From NCBI GenBank assembly GCA_035530135.1, contig DATKVJ010000142.1, positions 1-64,000 on the forward strand: a DNA stretch of 64,000 nt, read 5' to 3'. The notes under the pieces were generated by a model. That model had not been told where the DNA came from, did no database searches, and was given only the letters and a program-made list of their open reading frames with translations. This stretch comes from CAIYYX01 sp035530135 (GTDB taxonomy: Bacteria; Pseudomonadota; Gammaproteobacteria; Burkholderiales; Rhodocyclaceae). Of the stretch, positions 7,324-18,411 are shown in pieces; position 1 is the first letter of the stretch, and the number at the start of each line of letters is the position of its first letter. The translations under genes and the position numbers were made by a program.

Positions 7324-10300
7324 GTGCGCCTGACCAAGCTCAAACTCGCCGGATTCAAGTCCTTCGTCGATCCCACCACCGTCCTGTTTCCCGGCCAGCT
7401 GGTCGGGGTGGTCGGCCCCAACGGTTGCGGCAAGTCCAACATCATCGACGCGGTGCGCTGGGTGCTGGGCGAATCCAAGGCCACCGCGCTGCGCGGCGAA
7501 TCGATGCAGGACGTGATCTTCAACGGCTCGGGCAGCAGGAAGCCGGTGGGTCGGGCCAGCGTCGAGTTGATCTTCGACAACGCCGAGGGCCGGGCCGGCG
7601 GCCAGTGGTCGCAGTACGCCGAGATCGCGGTCAAGCGCATCCTCGACCGCGAAGGCAATTCCAGCTACCACATCAACAATCTCCACGTCCGCCGCCGCGA
7701 CGTCATCGACCTGTTCCTCGGCACCGGCCTGGGCCCGCGCGCCTACGCGATCATCGAGCAGGGCATGATCTCGCGCATCATCGAGGCCAAGCCGGAGGAG
7801 CTGCGCTTCTACCTGGAAGAGGCGGCCGGCGTCACCAAGTACAAGGAGCGGCGGCGCGAGACCGAGAACCGCCTGGCCGACGCCGGCGACAACCTGGCGC
7901 GGGTGCGCGACATCTGCAACGAGCTGGAGGTTCAGGTCGACCGGCTCGCGGGCCAAGCCGAGGTGGCGAGCCGCTACCACGAATTGCACGCCCGGCTCGG
8001 CCGCCGCCAGAGCCTGCTGTGGCTGAAGAAGCGCAACGATGCCCGCGCCGATCACGCGCGGCTCGAACGCGAGGTGGATAAATCGGCCACCCGGCTGGAA
8101 GCCGAATCCGCCCGGCTGCGCGAACTGGAGGCGAGGATCGAGGCGGCGCGCGAGGCGCACTTCGCCGCCAGCGATGCGATGCACGCGGCGCAGAGCGAGA
8201 TGGTCGCCGCCAACGCCGAGGTGGCCAGGATAGAGGCAGAGATCCACCACCGGCGCGATGCCCGGCAGAAGCTGGAGGCGCGGCTGATCCGGCTGGCCAC
8301 CGAGGATGCGCACTGGAGCGGCCAGCGCCTGGAACTCGAACACGACGAGACGCGCTGGCAGGCGCTGCTGGAAAACGCCCGGCGCCACGCCGAGAGCAGC
8401 GTCGCCCGCCATCAGGAGGCGGCGGCAGCGCTGCCGCAGGCCGAGGCCGCGGTCGCCGCCGCCGAGGAAGCCGTGAGCGCCGCCCGCCGCGCCGTCAATG
8501 AGGCCGAGCAGGGTACCCGCCTGGGCGAGGCGAACCGCATCCACGCCCAGCGCGCCCTGGACAATTTCGCCGCCCGCCGCACCCGCGCCGAGCAGGAGCG
8601 CGGCTCGCTCTCCCGGCCCGATCCGGCGCTGCTGGCCGCGAGCGCCGAGGCGGTCGCGAGCGCCGAGGAGGCGCTCGCGACCGAGCAAGAACGCGTGTCG
8701 CAGGCGCAGGCAGAGCTGCCCGAGCGGGAGCAGCAATTGTCCGCGGCGCGCGAGCGGCGGCTCATCTGCCACCGCCAGGTCTCCGAGACGCGCGCCCGAC
8801 GCGATGCGCTGCAGCAGCTGCAGCGCCGCGTCGGCAACAACGGCGAGATCGGTGACTGGTTGGCCCGCCGCGGCCTGGCCGATGCCCAGCCGCTGTGGCG
8901 CGCGATCCAGGTGGAACCGGGCTGGGAGACGGCGTTGGAGTCGGTGTTGCGCGAGCGCCTGGCGGCGCTGCCCGCGGCTCCGGAGGCGGTCCTTCAAGCG
9001 CTCGCCGAGCCACCGCCGGTGAGCTTCGCCCTGGGTCTGTCGGTCGGACCGGGCTCGCCCGGCGAGCCCGCCCCAGGCTCGCTGCGCGCCAAGGTGCGCT
9101 GCGACGACCCGAGCTGGGCCGCGGTGCTCGACGAATGGCTCGCCGGCATCGCCGTCGGCGAGGAGCTCGCCGCCGACCCTCCCGCGGACCCGGAGGTCCG
9201 CCTCCGGGTCAATCGCGCCGGCCATCTGCGCACGGCCAGGAGTCTGGCGCTCTACGTGCCCGATGCGCGCATCCACGGCGTGATCGAGCGTCAGCGCGAA
9301 ATCGAGGAGCTCGATCTGCTGCTGGAGCAGCGCGAACAGGAGGAGGCGGTCGCGCATGATGCCGTCGCCGAGGGCGAGCGTCTGCAGGCCGGGCTGCAGG
9401 CGCGCCTGGCTTCGGCGCGCAGCGCGGCGGAGGCGCTGCAGGGACGGCTGCATCAGGCCAAGGTGGCGGCGCTCACCCTGAGCCAGGAACTGGCGCGCTT
9501 CGAGGAGCGCGCCGCCCAGATCGACCGCGAGCTCGAGGAAATCGCGCGGGGCGAAGAGACGGAGGGCTTGGAGTTGGCGCGCGCCGAGGCACAGGCGGCG
9601 GACCACCGCGACGCGCTCGAAGCGGCCCGCGGCCGTCTCGATCTGGCCATGGAGGCGCAGCGCGGCTGCGACACGGCGCTGCGCGAGGCGAGGAGTCAGG
9701 AGCAGGCGCTGGCGCGCGAAGCCCAGGAACTGCGCTTCACCGAGCGCGAATGCACCGCCAAGCTCACGGACAACGCCCGCGCCCTGGAGACGGCCAGGAG
9801 CCAGCTCGCGCGCGTCGCCGCGGACAAGGCGGCGGCCGAGAGCGAGCAGGCGGTGAGCGGCGACGAGGTGCAGCAAGAGGAGCTGCAGGCAGCGCTCGCG
9901 CTGCGGGCCGAACGCGAGGCGCTGGCGGCCGGCCGGCGCAATGCGCTCGAAGGCGCGGCCGGGGAATTGCGCGGCCTGGACGAGTCCCGACTCAGCGTCG
10001 AGCAGGGCCTGCATCCCTTGCGCGAACGCATCAACGATCTGCGCCTGAAGGCGCAGGCGGCCGGCTTGAACGAGGAGCAGTACGCGGCCCGCCTGGCCGA
10101 GGCCGGGATCAGCGGCGAGGACCAGGAGACCGGGCTCGCCGCCGAACTGCTGCCCGGGCTCAAGGAGTCTGTGTTGCAGGCGGACATCGTCGGCCTGGGC
10201 CAGGAGATCGAAGCGCTGGGCGCGGTCAATCTCGCCGCAGTGGACGAGCTCGCGACGGCGAAGGAGCGCAAGGGTTATCTCGACGACCAGGCGCAGGACC

Positions 10301-10839
10301 TGACCCTGGCGATCGGTACGCTCGAGGACGCGATCGGCCGCATCGACCGGGAGACGCGCGAACAGCTGCAGCAGACCTACGACAGCGTGAACAGCCATTT
10401 CGGTACGCTCTTTCCGCAGTTGTTCGGCGGCGGCGAGGCGCGGCTGATCTTGACCGGCGATGAGATTCTCGATGCCGGCATCCAGGTCATGGCGCAGCCG
10501 CCGGGCAAGAAGAACAGCAGCATCCATCTGCTCTCCGGCGGCGAGAAGGCGCTGACCGCGACGGCGCTGGTGTTCGCGCTGTTCCAGCTGAACCCTGCGC
10601 CCTTCTGTCTGTTGGACGAGGTCGATGCGCCGCTCGACGACACCAATACCGAGCGCTTCTGCGCCATGGTCAGGCGCATGTCGCAGCAGACCCAGTTCCT
10701 GTTCATCAGCCACAACAAGATCGCCATGGAAATGGCGCAGCAGCTGATCGGCGTGACCATGCAGGAGCAGGGCGTCTCCCGCGTGGTCGAGGTCGATATG
10801 GAGGAAGCCCTGCGGATGAGCGAGGAGGTTGCGGCGTGA
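7324..10839 (+). CDS. smc: Chromosome partition protein SMC
   Basis: A 1171-residue SMC ATPase that dimerises and compacts and segregates the chromosome. Walker A is GPNGCGKS at residues 31-38. Long coiled coils flank a hinge around residues 500-640, the ABC signature LLSGGEKAL is near residue 1070, and Walker B LLDEVDAPLDD is near 1096. Translation appears to start at GTG with MRLTKLKLAGFKSF, as in other SMCs; no strong Shine-Dalgarno is seen. The stop overlaps the zipA start, so smc-zipA-ligA look like one operon. No scpA or scpB is in the window. Confidence 0.97.
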   Translation: MRLTKLKLAGFKSFVDPTTVLFPGQLVGVVGPNGCGKSNIIDAVRWVLGESKATALRGESMQDVIFNGSGSRKPVGRASVELIFDNAEGRAGGQWSQYAEIAVKRILDREGNSSYHINNLHVRRRDVIDLFLGTGLGPRAYAIIEQGMISRIIEAKPEELRFYLEEAAGVTKYKERRRETENRLADAGDNLARVRDICNELEVQVDRLAGQAEVASRYHELHARLGRRQSLLWLKKRNDARADHARLEREVDKSATRLEAESARLRELEARIEAAREAHFAASDAMHAAQSEMVAANAEVARIEAEIHHRRDARQKLEARLIRLATEDAHWSGQRLELEHDETRWQALLENARRHAESSVARHQEAAAALPQAEAAVAAAEEAVSAARRAVNEAEQGTRLGEANRIHAQRALDNFAARRTRAEQERGSLSRPDPALLAASAEAVASAEEALATEQERVSQAQAELPEREQQLSAARERRLICHRQVSETRARRDALQQLQRRVGNNGEIGDWLARRGLADAQPLWRAIQVEPGWETALESVLRERLAALPAAPEAVLQALAEPPPVSFALGLSVGPGSPGEPAPGSLRAKVRCDDPSWAAVLDEWLAGIAVGEELAADPPADPEVRLRVNRAGHLRTARSLALYVPDARIHGVIERQREIEELDLLLEQREQEEAVAHDAVAEGERLQAGLQARLASARSAAEALQGRLHQAKVAALTLSQELARFEERAAQIDRELEEIARGEETEGLELARAEAQAADHRDALEAARGRLDLAMEAQRGCDTALREARSQEQALAREAQELRFTERECTAKLTDNARALETARSQLARVAADKAAAESEQAVSGDEVQQEELQAALALRAEREALAAGRRNALEGAAGELRGLDESRLSVEQGLHPLRERINDLRLKAQAAGLNEEQYAARLAEAGISGEDQETGLAAELLPGLKESVLQADIVGLGQEIEALGAVNLAAVDELATAKERKGYLDDQAQDLTLAIGTLEDAIGRIDRETREQLQQTYDSVNSHFGTLFPQLFGGGEARLILTGDEILDAGIQVMAQPPGKKNSSIHLLSGGEKALTATALVFALFQLNPAPFCLLDEVDAPLDDTNTERFCAMVRRMSQQTQFLFISHNKIAMEMAQQLIGVTMQEQGVSRVVEVDMEEALRMSEEVAA

Positions 10840-11939
10840 TGCACTTCTGGCCGCTCTCCGGATTTCAGTTGAGCCTGATCGCCTTCGGCGCCGCGGCCGT
10901 AGCCTTGGTCTGGCTCTACAACAAGTGGCAGGAGCATCGCCAGCGCGCCCAGGCTTTGCGCATGTTCGACGGCGACCAGGCCGACGTGCTGCTCGCGGGC
11001 GACGCGACCCCGGGCGCTGGCGCCGAGCCCGCGTACACCCCGGACGGCCGCATCGAACCGGTGTTCGCCGCGTCCGCCGCGGCCGACGGCGAAGACGCGG
11101 CGGCAGCCGACGCCGGGGCGATGGTCGAGATCGAGGCGCCGCCGCTGGAGCTCGCCGATCCGGCAGTCGATTGTCTGGTGCATTTTCGGGCAAGCGAAGC
11201 GCTCCAGGCATCCAGCTTCTGTGCCGAGGTGGGCGGCACGAACGGGCTGCGCTGGCGCTGGATCGGGCAAGACGGCGACGGCCGGTGGCGGGAGCTAGGC
11301 GCCGACGCTGCCGGTTCTTACCGTCATCTGACCGCGGCGCTGCAGCTGGCCGACCGCAGCGGACCGCTGGGCGAGGCCGATCTCGCTCGCCACCTGGCGG
11401 CGGCTAGGCAAGTGGCGGCGCGTTTTTCCGCAACGGTCGAATTGCCCGAACCGGCGGCGGTGCTCGAAGCGGCCGATCGGCTCGACCGCTTTTGTGCCGG
11501 CGTGGACTGGCGCTTAGGGATCAATGCGGTGAGCGCCAGCGGCGCCGGCTTCGACCTTGCCCGTCTGCGTACCCTGATCGAGGCGGCCGGCTTGCGGGCC
11601 GGCGCGGACGGCGACTACCAGGCCGAGGACGACGCCGGGCAGCGCCAGTTCACGCTCGGCGTCCTGGGCGGCGAGGCGGGATCCCAGGCCGTCAGCGGCG
11701 TCACCCTGAGCCTCGACGTGCCCCTGGTCGCCGATGGCCCGGCCGCCTTCGACCGACTGCTGGCCGTGGCGCGCGAGCTGACGGCGCAACAGGATGGCCT
11801 GCTGGTCGACGATCAGCGCACGCCGCTTGCCGCCGCCTCGCTCGTCGCGATCCGCGCCAAGATCGGCGAATTCCAGCAGAAGATGGCCGCGCAGGACATC
11901 CCCGCCGGCGGCCGGCGCGCGCGGCGCCTGTATTCCTGA
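10839..11939 (+). CDS. zipA: Cell division protein ZipA
   Basis: A 366-residue bitopic inner-membrane protein that tethers FtsZ to the membrane. One N-terminal membrane segment (FQLSLIAFGAAAVALVWLYN) is followed by a basic stretch, an acidic/alanine-rich linker, and a C-terminal ZipA FtsZ-binding domain (about residues 230-355, including GVTLSLDVPLV and the late LAVARELTAQQDG). The ATG at 10839 overlaps the smc TGA; a GTG three bases earlier is an alternative. Position between smc and ligA is usual for betaproteobacteria. Confidence 0.88.
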   Translation: MHFWPLSGFQLSLIAFGAAAVALVWLYNKWQEHRQRAQALRMFDGDQADVLLAGDATPGAGAEPAYTPDGRIEPVFAASAAADGEDAAAADAGAMVEIEAPPLELADPAVDCLVHFRASEALQASSFCAEVGGTNGLRWRWIGQDGDGRWRELGADAAGSYRHLTAALQLADRSGPLGEADLARHLAAARQVAARFSATVELPEPAAVLEAADRLDRFCAGVDWRLGINAVSASGAGFDLARLRTLIEAAGLRAGADGDYQAEDDAGQRQFTLGVLGGEAGSQAVSGVTLSLDVPLVADGPAAFDRLLAVARELTAQQDGLLVDDQRTPLAAASLVAIRAKIGEFQQKMAAQDIPAGGRRARRLYS

Positions 11940-11946
11940 GCCGGCG

Positions 11947-13965
11947 ATGCCTGCCAGCCGTGCCGAAACCGAGCGCGCGGCGGCCCTGCGCGCCGAGATC
12001 GAGCGGCATAACCGCGCCTATTACCTCCTCGATCAGCCGACCATCCCCGACGCCCTGTACGACCGGCTGTTTCGCGAGCTGCAGCATCTGGAGGCGGCGC
12101 ACCCCGAGCTGCTCACGCCCGATTCGCCGACGCAGCGGGTCGGTGCTGCGCCCCTGCCCGAGTTCGGCAAGGTCGCGCACCGGGTACCGATGCTCTCGCT
12201 CAACAACGCCTTCACCGAGGAGGAGGTCGCCGCCTTCGACCGCCGCTGCCGGGAAGGCTTGAGCGCAGATTCGCTCGACTACGCGGTCGAGCCCAAGTTC
12301 GACGGTCTGGCGGTCACCCTGATCTACGACGCGGGCCTGCTGGTGCAGGGGGCGACGCGCGGCGACGGCTTCGTCGGCGAGGACGTGACGCAGAACCTGC
12401 GCACCGTCAGGAACATCCCGCTGCGTCTGGCGGGCCCGCGGATTCCCGCCCGACTGGAGGTGCGCGGCGAAGTGTTGATCCCGCGCCGCGACTTCGAGCG
12501 GCTCAATGCCCAGCAACGCGGCATGGCTGCCCGGGAGTTCGTCAATCCGCGCAACGCCGCCGCCGGCAGCCTGCGCCAGCTCGACCCGAGGATCACCGCG
12601 GCGCGGCCGCTGCGCTTCTTCGCCTACGGCGTGGCGGAGATCACCCACCCGGCTGCCACCCACTCCGAGCTGATGGATCAACTTACCCACTGGGGCCTGC
12701 CGGCGGCCGAGGAGCGCGAAGTGGTGCGGGGCCTGACCGGCCTGCTCGGCTATTACTCGCGCATCGCCGCGGCGCGCCGGGATCTTCCCTACGACATCGA
12801 CGGCGTGGTCTATAAGATCGACCGCCTCGCCGACCAAGAAAAGCTGGGCTTCGTCTCGCGCGCGCCGCGTTTTGCCATCGCCCACAAGTTCCCAGCGGAG
12901 GAGGCGACGACCCAGGTGCTGGCGATCGACGTCCAGGTCGGCCGCACCGGCGCGCTGACGCCGGTGGCGCGGCTGGCGCCGGTGTTCGTCGGCGGCGTGA
13001 CGCTGACCAACGCCACGCTGCACAATCAGGACGAGATAGCGCGCAAGGACGTGCGCATCGGCGACACGGTGATCGTGCGCCGCGCCGGGGACGTGATCCC
13101 CGAGGTGGTGGCGGTGGTCCCGGAGCTGCGGCCGCAGGACTCGAAGCGCTACGATCTACTCGAAGCGATCGGCCACGTCTGCCCGGTGTGCGGCTCCCGG
13201 GTGGAGCAGCCGGAGGACGAGATCATCCTGCGCTGCACCGGCGGCCTCTACTGCCCGGCGCAGAGGAAACGCGCGCTCTCGCACTTCGCCTCGCGCCTGG
13301 CCTTGGATATCGAGGGGCTGGGCGAGAAGCTGGTCGGGCAGCTGGTCGATGCCGGCATCGTGCGCACGCCCGCGGATCTCTATCGCCTCGACCTGGCCAC
13401 CCTGGCGGGACTCGATCGCATGGGCGAAAAATCGGCCGCCAATCTGCTCGCGTCGATCGGGAAGAGCAAGGCGACGAGCTTGCCCCGCTTCATCTATGCG
13501 TTGGGCATCAGAAATGTCGGCGAGGCCACCGCCAAGGATCTGGCGCATCACTTCGGCGAGCTGCAGGCGTTCCTGGCGGCAGACGAGGCGCAACTGATGA
13601 GGGTGCCGGAAGTCGGGCCGGTGGTCGCGGCGTCGATCCGCCGCTTCCTCGCCGAGGCGCATAATCGCGGTGTCATCGCTGCGCTCCTGGCCGCCGGCGT
13701 GCATTGGCCTGAAGGCCGGCCGGCGCCCGCTGCCGACTCGGCCGTCGCGGGCAGGAGCTTCGTGCTGACCGGCACGCTGCCGAGCTTGACGCGCGAGGCG
13801 GCCAAGGAAATGATCGAAGCCCTGGGCGGGCGGGTCGCGGGCTCGGTATCGAAGAAGACCGACTTCGTCGTCGCGGGAGCAGACGCCGGTTCCAAACTTG
13901 ATAAGGCACAGCAACTGGGCGTTGCCATCATCGACGAGTCACAACTTTTGGAGCTTTTGAAATGA
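11947..13965 (+). CDS. ligA: NAD-dependent DNA ligase
   Basis: A 672-residue ligase that seals nicks using NAD+. Domain Ia is seen at the N-terminus (HNRAYYLLDQPTIPDALYD). The adenylated lysine is Lys117 in the KFDG motif. The OB-fold carries VGRTGALTPVARL, and a four-Cys zinc finger starts with CPVCGSRV and ends with LYCPAQRK near residues 412-435. Helix-hairpin-helix repeats and a C-terminal BRCT domain (SFVLTGTLPSLTREAAKEMI) follow. The start 7 bases after the zipA stop gives the family N-terminus. Its stop overlaps an ATG that repeats the first codons of galU (see 13958-14111). Confidence 0.97.
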   Translation: MPASRAETERAAALRAEIERHNRAYYLLDQPTIPDALYDRLFRELQHLEAAHPELLTPDSPTQRVGAAPLPEFGKVAHRVPMLSLNNAFTEEEVAAFDRRCREGLSADSLDYAVEPKFDGLAVTLIYDAGLLVQGATRGDGFVGEDVTQNLRTVRNIPLRLAGPRIPARLEVRGEVLIPRRDFERLNAQQRGMAAREFVNPRNAAAGSLRQLDPRITAARPLRFFAYGVAEITHPAATHSELMDQLTHWGLPAAEEREVVRGLTGLLGYYSRIAAARRDLPYDIDGVVYKIDRLADQEKLGFVSRAPRFAIAHKFPAEEATTQVLAIDVQVGRTGALTPVARLAPVFVGGVTLTNATLHNQDEIARKDVRIGDTVIVRRAGDVIPEVVAVVPELRPQDSKRYDLLEAIGHVCPVCGSRVEQPEDEIILRCTGGLYCPAQRKRALSHFASRLALDIEGLGEKLVGQLVDAGIVRTPADLYRLDLATLAGLDRMGEKSAANLLASIGKSKATSLPRFIYALGIRNVGEATAKDLAHHFGELQAFLAADEAQLMRVPEVGPVVAASIRRFLAEAHNRGVIAALLAAGVHWPEGRPAPAADSAVAGRSFVLTGTLPSLTREAAKEMIEALGGRVAGSVSKKTDFVVAGADAGSKLDKAQQLGVAIIDESQLLELLK

Positions 13966-14111
13966 AGCGCGTGACAAAAGCCGTGTTTGGCTTCGGCCGC
14001 CCGCCACGCGGGCTCAACAGCCGCCGCGCAGCTATTAGCCGGCGCCGGAAAACGGGTTTTGTCGGGAACGGACGAGGGGACTACTGAAATGAAGCGCGTG
14101 ACAAAAGCCGT
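13958..14111 (+). repeat. 27-bp direct repeat duplicating the galU start
   Basis: Positions 13958-13984 and 14085-14111 are identical over 27 bases and 127 bases apart. They begin TGAAATGAAGCGCGTGAC and include the galU ATG and its first seven full codons. The upstream copy overlaps the ligA stop. The sequence after each copy differs, so this is not a simple long tandem duplication. Confidence 0.9.
13962..14087 (+). other. 41-codon leader-like reading frame between ligA and galU
   Basis: An ATG overlapping the ligA stop (ATGA) opens a frame that starts MKRVTKAV like galU, then diverges into an Arg-rich stretch and stops at TGA 14085-14087, two bases before the true galU ATG. It could be an evolutionary scar, or a translated leader that couples ligA to galU by reinitiation. 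No known domain is visible. Confidence 0.45.
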
Positions 14112-14964
14112 TTTCCCGGTCGCGGGCATGGGTACCCGCTTCCTGCCGGCCACCAAGGCCAGCCCCAAGGAGATGATGCCGATCGTCGACAAGCCGCTGA
14201 TCCAGTACGCGGTCGAGGAGGCGGTCGCCGCCGGCATCAGCGACATGATCTTCGTCACCGGCCGCAGCAAGCGGGCGATCGAGGACCACTTCGACAAGGC
14301 CTACGAGCTGGAGAGCGAATTGGAACGGCGCGGCAAGACCGAATTGCTGGAGTTCGTCAGGAACCTCTTGCCCAAGCACATCAACTGCATCTACATCCGC
14401 CAGGCCGAGCCGCTGGGCCTGGGCCACGCGGTGCTCTGCGCGAAGCCGGTGGTCAATGACGAAGCCTTCGCGATACTGCTCGCCGACGATCTGCTGGACG
14501 GCCGGCCGCCGGTGATGCGGCAGATGGTCGATGCCTACGACTACTACAATTGTTCGGTGCTCGGGGTCGAGGAGGTGCCGCGTGACCAGACCCAGCGCTA
14601 CGGCATCGTCGCCGCCCAGCCTTTGGCCGATCGAGTCGAGATGATCAGCGCCATCGTCGAGAAGCCCAAGCCGGAGGATGCGCCATCGACGTTGGCGGTG
14701 ATCGGTCGCTACATCCTGACGCCGCGCATTTTTCATCACCTGGAGCAGGTGCAACCCGGAACCGGCGGCGAGATCCAGCTCACCGACGGCATCGCCGCGC
14801 TGCTCGCGGAGCAGCAGGTGCTGGCCTATCGCTTCGCCGGCGAGCGCTACGATTGCGGCTCCAAGCTCGGCTACCTCGAAGCCATGGTCGAGTTCGGACG
14901 GCGCCATCCCGAGGTCGGCCCCGAATTCATCGCCTACCTGGCCGGCGGCGGCCGGGTACGCTGA
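14089..14964 (+). CDS. galU: UTP-glucose-1-phosphate uridylyltransferase
   Basis: A 291-residue nucleotidyltransferase that makes UDP-glucose from UTP and glucose-1-phosphate for cell-surface glycans. The signature AGMGTRFLPATKASPKEM lies near the N-terminus, and the family motifs VDKPLIQYAVEEA and ADDLLDG are present. The start at 14089 gives MKRVTKAVFPVAG. An identical start lies 127 bases upstream but runs out of frame to a stop. hpt follows 17 bases after its stop on the same strand. Confidence 0.96.
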   Translation: MKRVTKAVFPVAGMGTRFLPATKASPKEMMPIVDKPLIQYAVEEAVAAGISDMIFVTGRSKRAIEDHFDKAYELESELERRGKTELLEFVRNLLPKHINCIYIRQAEPLGLGHAVLCAKPVVNDEAFAILLADDLLDGRPPVMRQMVDAYDYYNCSVLGVEEVPRDQTQRYGIVAAQPLADRVEMISAIVEKPKPEDAPSTLAVIGRYILTPRIFHHLEQVQPGTGGEIQLTDGIAALLAEQQVLAYRFAGERYDCGSKLGYLEAMVEFGRRHPEVGPEFIAYLAGGGRVR

Positions 14965-14981
14965 ATCCGGAAGGGAATGCG

Positions 14982-15524
14982 ATGCTGACAAGGGCGGAGA
15001 CGCAGGCCATTCTCGATGGTGCGGAAGAGGTCTGTTCCGCAGCCGAGGTCGCGGCGGCGGTCGTCCGGGTCGCCGGCGAGGTGACGGCACAACTCGCCGG
15101 CAGCCAGCCGCTGGTGCTGGCGGTGATGGGCGGCGCGGTGGTGTTCGCAGGGCAGCTCCTGCCGCTGCTGCCCTTCCCGCTGGAGTTCGATTATCTCCAC
15201 GCCACCCGCTACGACGGCGCCACCGGCGGCGGCGCGCTCTCCTGGCTGGTGGAGCCGCGCACGGAGCTCGCCGGGCGCACGCTGCTGGTGGTGGACGATA
15301 TTCTCGACGAGGGCATCACCCTGGCGGCGATCAAGGCGCGCCTCCTGGCGCGGGGCGCGGCGGCGGTCTATACGGCTGTTCTGGTCGAGAAAGAACTGGG
15401 CCGGGAAAAACCCATCGCCGCCGACTTCGTCGGCGTCAGGCTGCCCGATCGCTACCTGTTCGGCTGCGGCATGGATGCCTACGGCGCTTGGCGCAACCTG
15501 CCCGCGATTTACGCGATGAAATGA
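14982..15524 (+). CDS. hpt: Hypoxanthine-guanine phosphoribosyltransferase
   Basis: A 180-residue type I phosphoribosyltransferase. The PRPP-binding loop is LLVVDDILDEGIT (about residues 100-112), and a C-terminal VGVRLPDRYLFGCGMD motif fits purine-base enzymes. It converts hypoxanthine or guanine with PRPP to IMP or GMP. The ATG at 14982 has AAGGGA upstream; longer frames run into galU. It lies close to mtnP, whose product hypoxanthine is its substrate. Confidence 0.85.
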   Translation: MLTRAETQAILDGAEEVCSAAEVAAAVVRVAGEVTAQLAGSQPLVLAVMGGAVVFAGQLLPLLPFPLEFDYLHATRYDGATGGGALSWLVEPRTELAGRTLLVVDDILDEGITLAAIKARLLARGAAAVYTAVLVEKELGREKPIAADFVGVRLPDRYLFGCGMDAYGAWRNLPAIYAMK

Positions 15525-15624
15525 GTCCCCTCGGGGGCCGGGGGGAATGTCGCGCCGCGTGCCGGGCCGCCCCAAACAAGGCGCAGCGTTCAACAAGGAG
15601 TCCCGAAGGGACGAACCGCCGTCA

Positions 15625-15645
15625 CCCCCTTGCCAGGCAAGGGGG
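15625..15645. terminator. Strong hairpin between converging hpt and typA
   Basis: CCCCCTTGCC, one base, GGCAAGGGGG: a perfect 10-bp inverted repeat in the 136-bp gap between the hpt and typA stops. A second small hairpin (GTCCC GAA GGGAC) lies just upstream at 15600. There is no T-tract, so a factor-assisted or mRNA-protecting role is equally possible. Confidence 0.55.
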
Positions 15646-15660
15646 CGGGGGGAATGCCCT

Positions 15661-17475
<1,815 letters not shown>

Positions 17476-17504
17476 GGGTTTTTGCGGTGCACAATGGGGG
17501 CAGC

Positions 17505-17510
17505 ATTGTA
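17505..17510 (-). promoter_or_regulatory. Putative -10 box of typA
   Basis: On the minus strand this reads TACAAT, 30 bases upstream of the typA start, with a weak TTCGGA about 17 bases further upstream. Confidence 0.4.
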
Positions 17511-17553
17511 ACACACCACGCCGTCCGTCCGAAGATCGCCTGCGGCGCAGATG

Positions 17554-17630
17554 CTAGTGCCCATATTGTCGCCGGAGAGCTTTTACCCGGGGACAAGCCA
17601 GGGCGCTCGTGCCTGCTATGCAGGTGCTAG
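17554..17630 (+). repeat. Dispersed CTAG-ended intergenic repeat, copy B
   Basis: A 77-bp copy running from CTAGTGC to GTGCTAG. It has the inner imperfect hairpin TTGTCGCCGG / CCGGGGACAA with a T-rich loop, and the GGGCGCTCGTGCC block. It lies in the typA-mtnP divergent gap. Its terminal CTAG joined to the next AAT forms TAGAAT at 17628-17633, a possible -10 for mtnP. Confidence 0.8.
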
Positions 17631-17664
17631 AATCCGCGCTTTTCCGGACGGGGCATCTCGACTC

Positions 17665-18411
17665 ATGCTGGCAATCATCGGCGGCAGCGGCCTGACCCAG
17701 CTCGCCAATCTCGACGTCTCCCGCCAGCAGGTGGTGCGCACACCTTACGGCGAGCCGTCGGGCGCGCTCAGCTTCGGCCGCATCGGCGCCCAGGAGGTGG
17801 TCTTCCTGGCGCGCCACGGCTACGGCCACACGATCCCGCCCCACCTGGTCAATTATCGCGCCAACGTCTGGGCCCTGGCCGAAGCTGCCCGGGCCACGCG
17901 CATCGTCTCGGTCGCCTCGGTCGGCGGCATCCGCGCCGACCTGGCCCCGGGTATGCTGGTGATTCCCCACCAGATCATCGACTACACCTGGGGCCGGCAG
18001 ATGACTTTTCACGAGAGCCGCGATGCGCCGGTGGTGCACATCGACTTCACCGAGCCATACGACGAGGCGCTGCGCCTGGCTCTGTTCGCCGCAGCCGCGC
18101 GCGCCGGCGAGGCGATCGCCGACGGCGCGGTGTATGCGGCGAGCCAGGGGCCGCGGCTGGAGACCGCGGCAGAGATCGACCGCTTCGAGCGCGACGGCGC
18201 CCACATCGTCGGCATGACCGGCATGCCCGAGGCGGCGCTCGCGCGCGAGGCCGGCATTCCCTATGCCGCGCTCACCGTGGTCGCCAACTGGGCGGCCGGC
18301 CGCGCCGACAGCGCCCGCGTCATCCGTTTCGAGAACCTCGAGGCGGTGCTGCAGCAGGCGATGGTGCGGGTGCGCAAGGTGATCGAGGCATTGTGCGGGG
18401 AGTGCGCGTGA
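17665..18411 (+). CDS. mtnP: S-methyl-5'-thioinosine (or thioadenosine) phosphorylase
   Basis: A 248-residue trimeric purine nucleoside phosphorylase of the MTAP/MTIP type. Motifs are the N-terminal phosphate loop IIGGSGL, HGYGHTIPPHLVNYRANVWAL, and MTGMPEAALARE. It splits the thionucleoside by-product of polyamine or homoserine-lactone synthesis. In related proteobacteria the substrate is S-methyl-5'-thioinosine, giving hypoxanthine, which hpt (14982) could salvage; motif reading alone does not settle adenosine versus inosine. The start at 17665 gives the conserved MLAIIGGSG. Its stop overlaps the def start. Confidence 0.85.
   Translation: MLAIIGGSGLTQLANLDVSRQQVVRTPYGEPSGALSFGRIGAQEVVFLARHGYGHTIPPHLVNYRANVWALAEAARATRIVSVASVGGIRADLAPGMLVIPHQIIDYTWGRQMTFHESRDAPVVHIDFTEPYDEALRLALFAAAARAGEAIADGAVYAASQGPRLETAAEIDRFERDGAHIVGMTGMPEAALAREAGIPYAALTVVANWAAGRADSARVIRFENLEAVLQQAMVRVRKVIEALCGECA

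Noticed and set aside
7276..11211. A 1311-codon minus-strand open frame opposite smc
   Set aside because: It is an antisense shadow of smc; its protein is a low-complexity Arg/Leu/Gln/Gly sequence with no family match, as expected from GC-rich codon bias.
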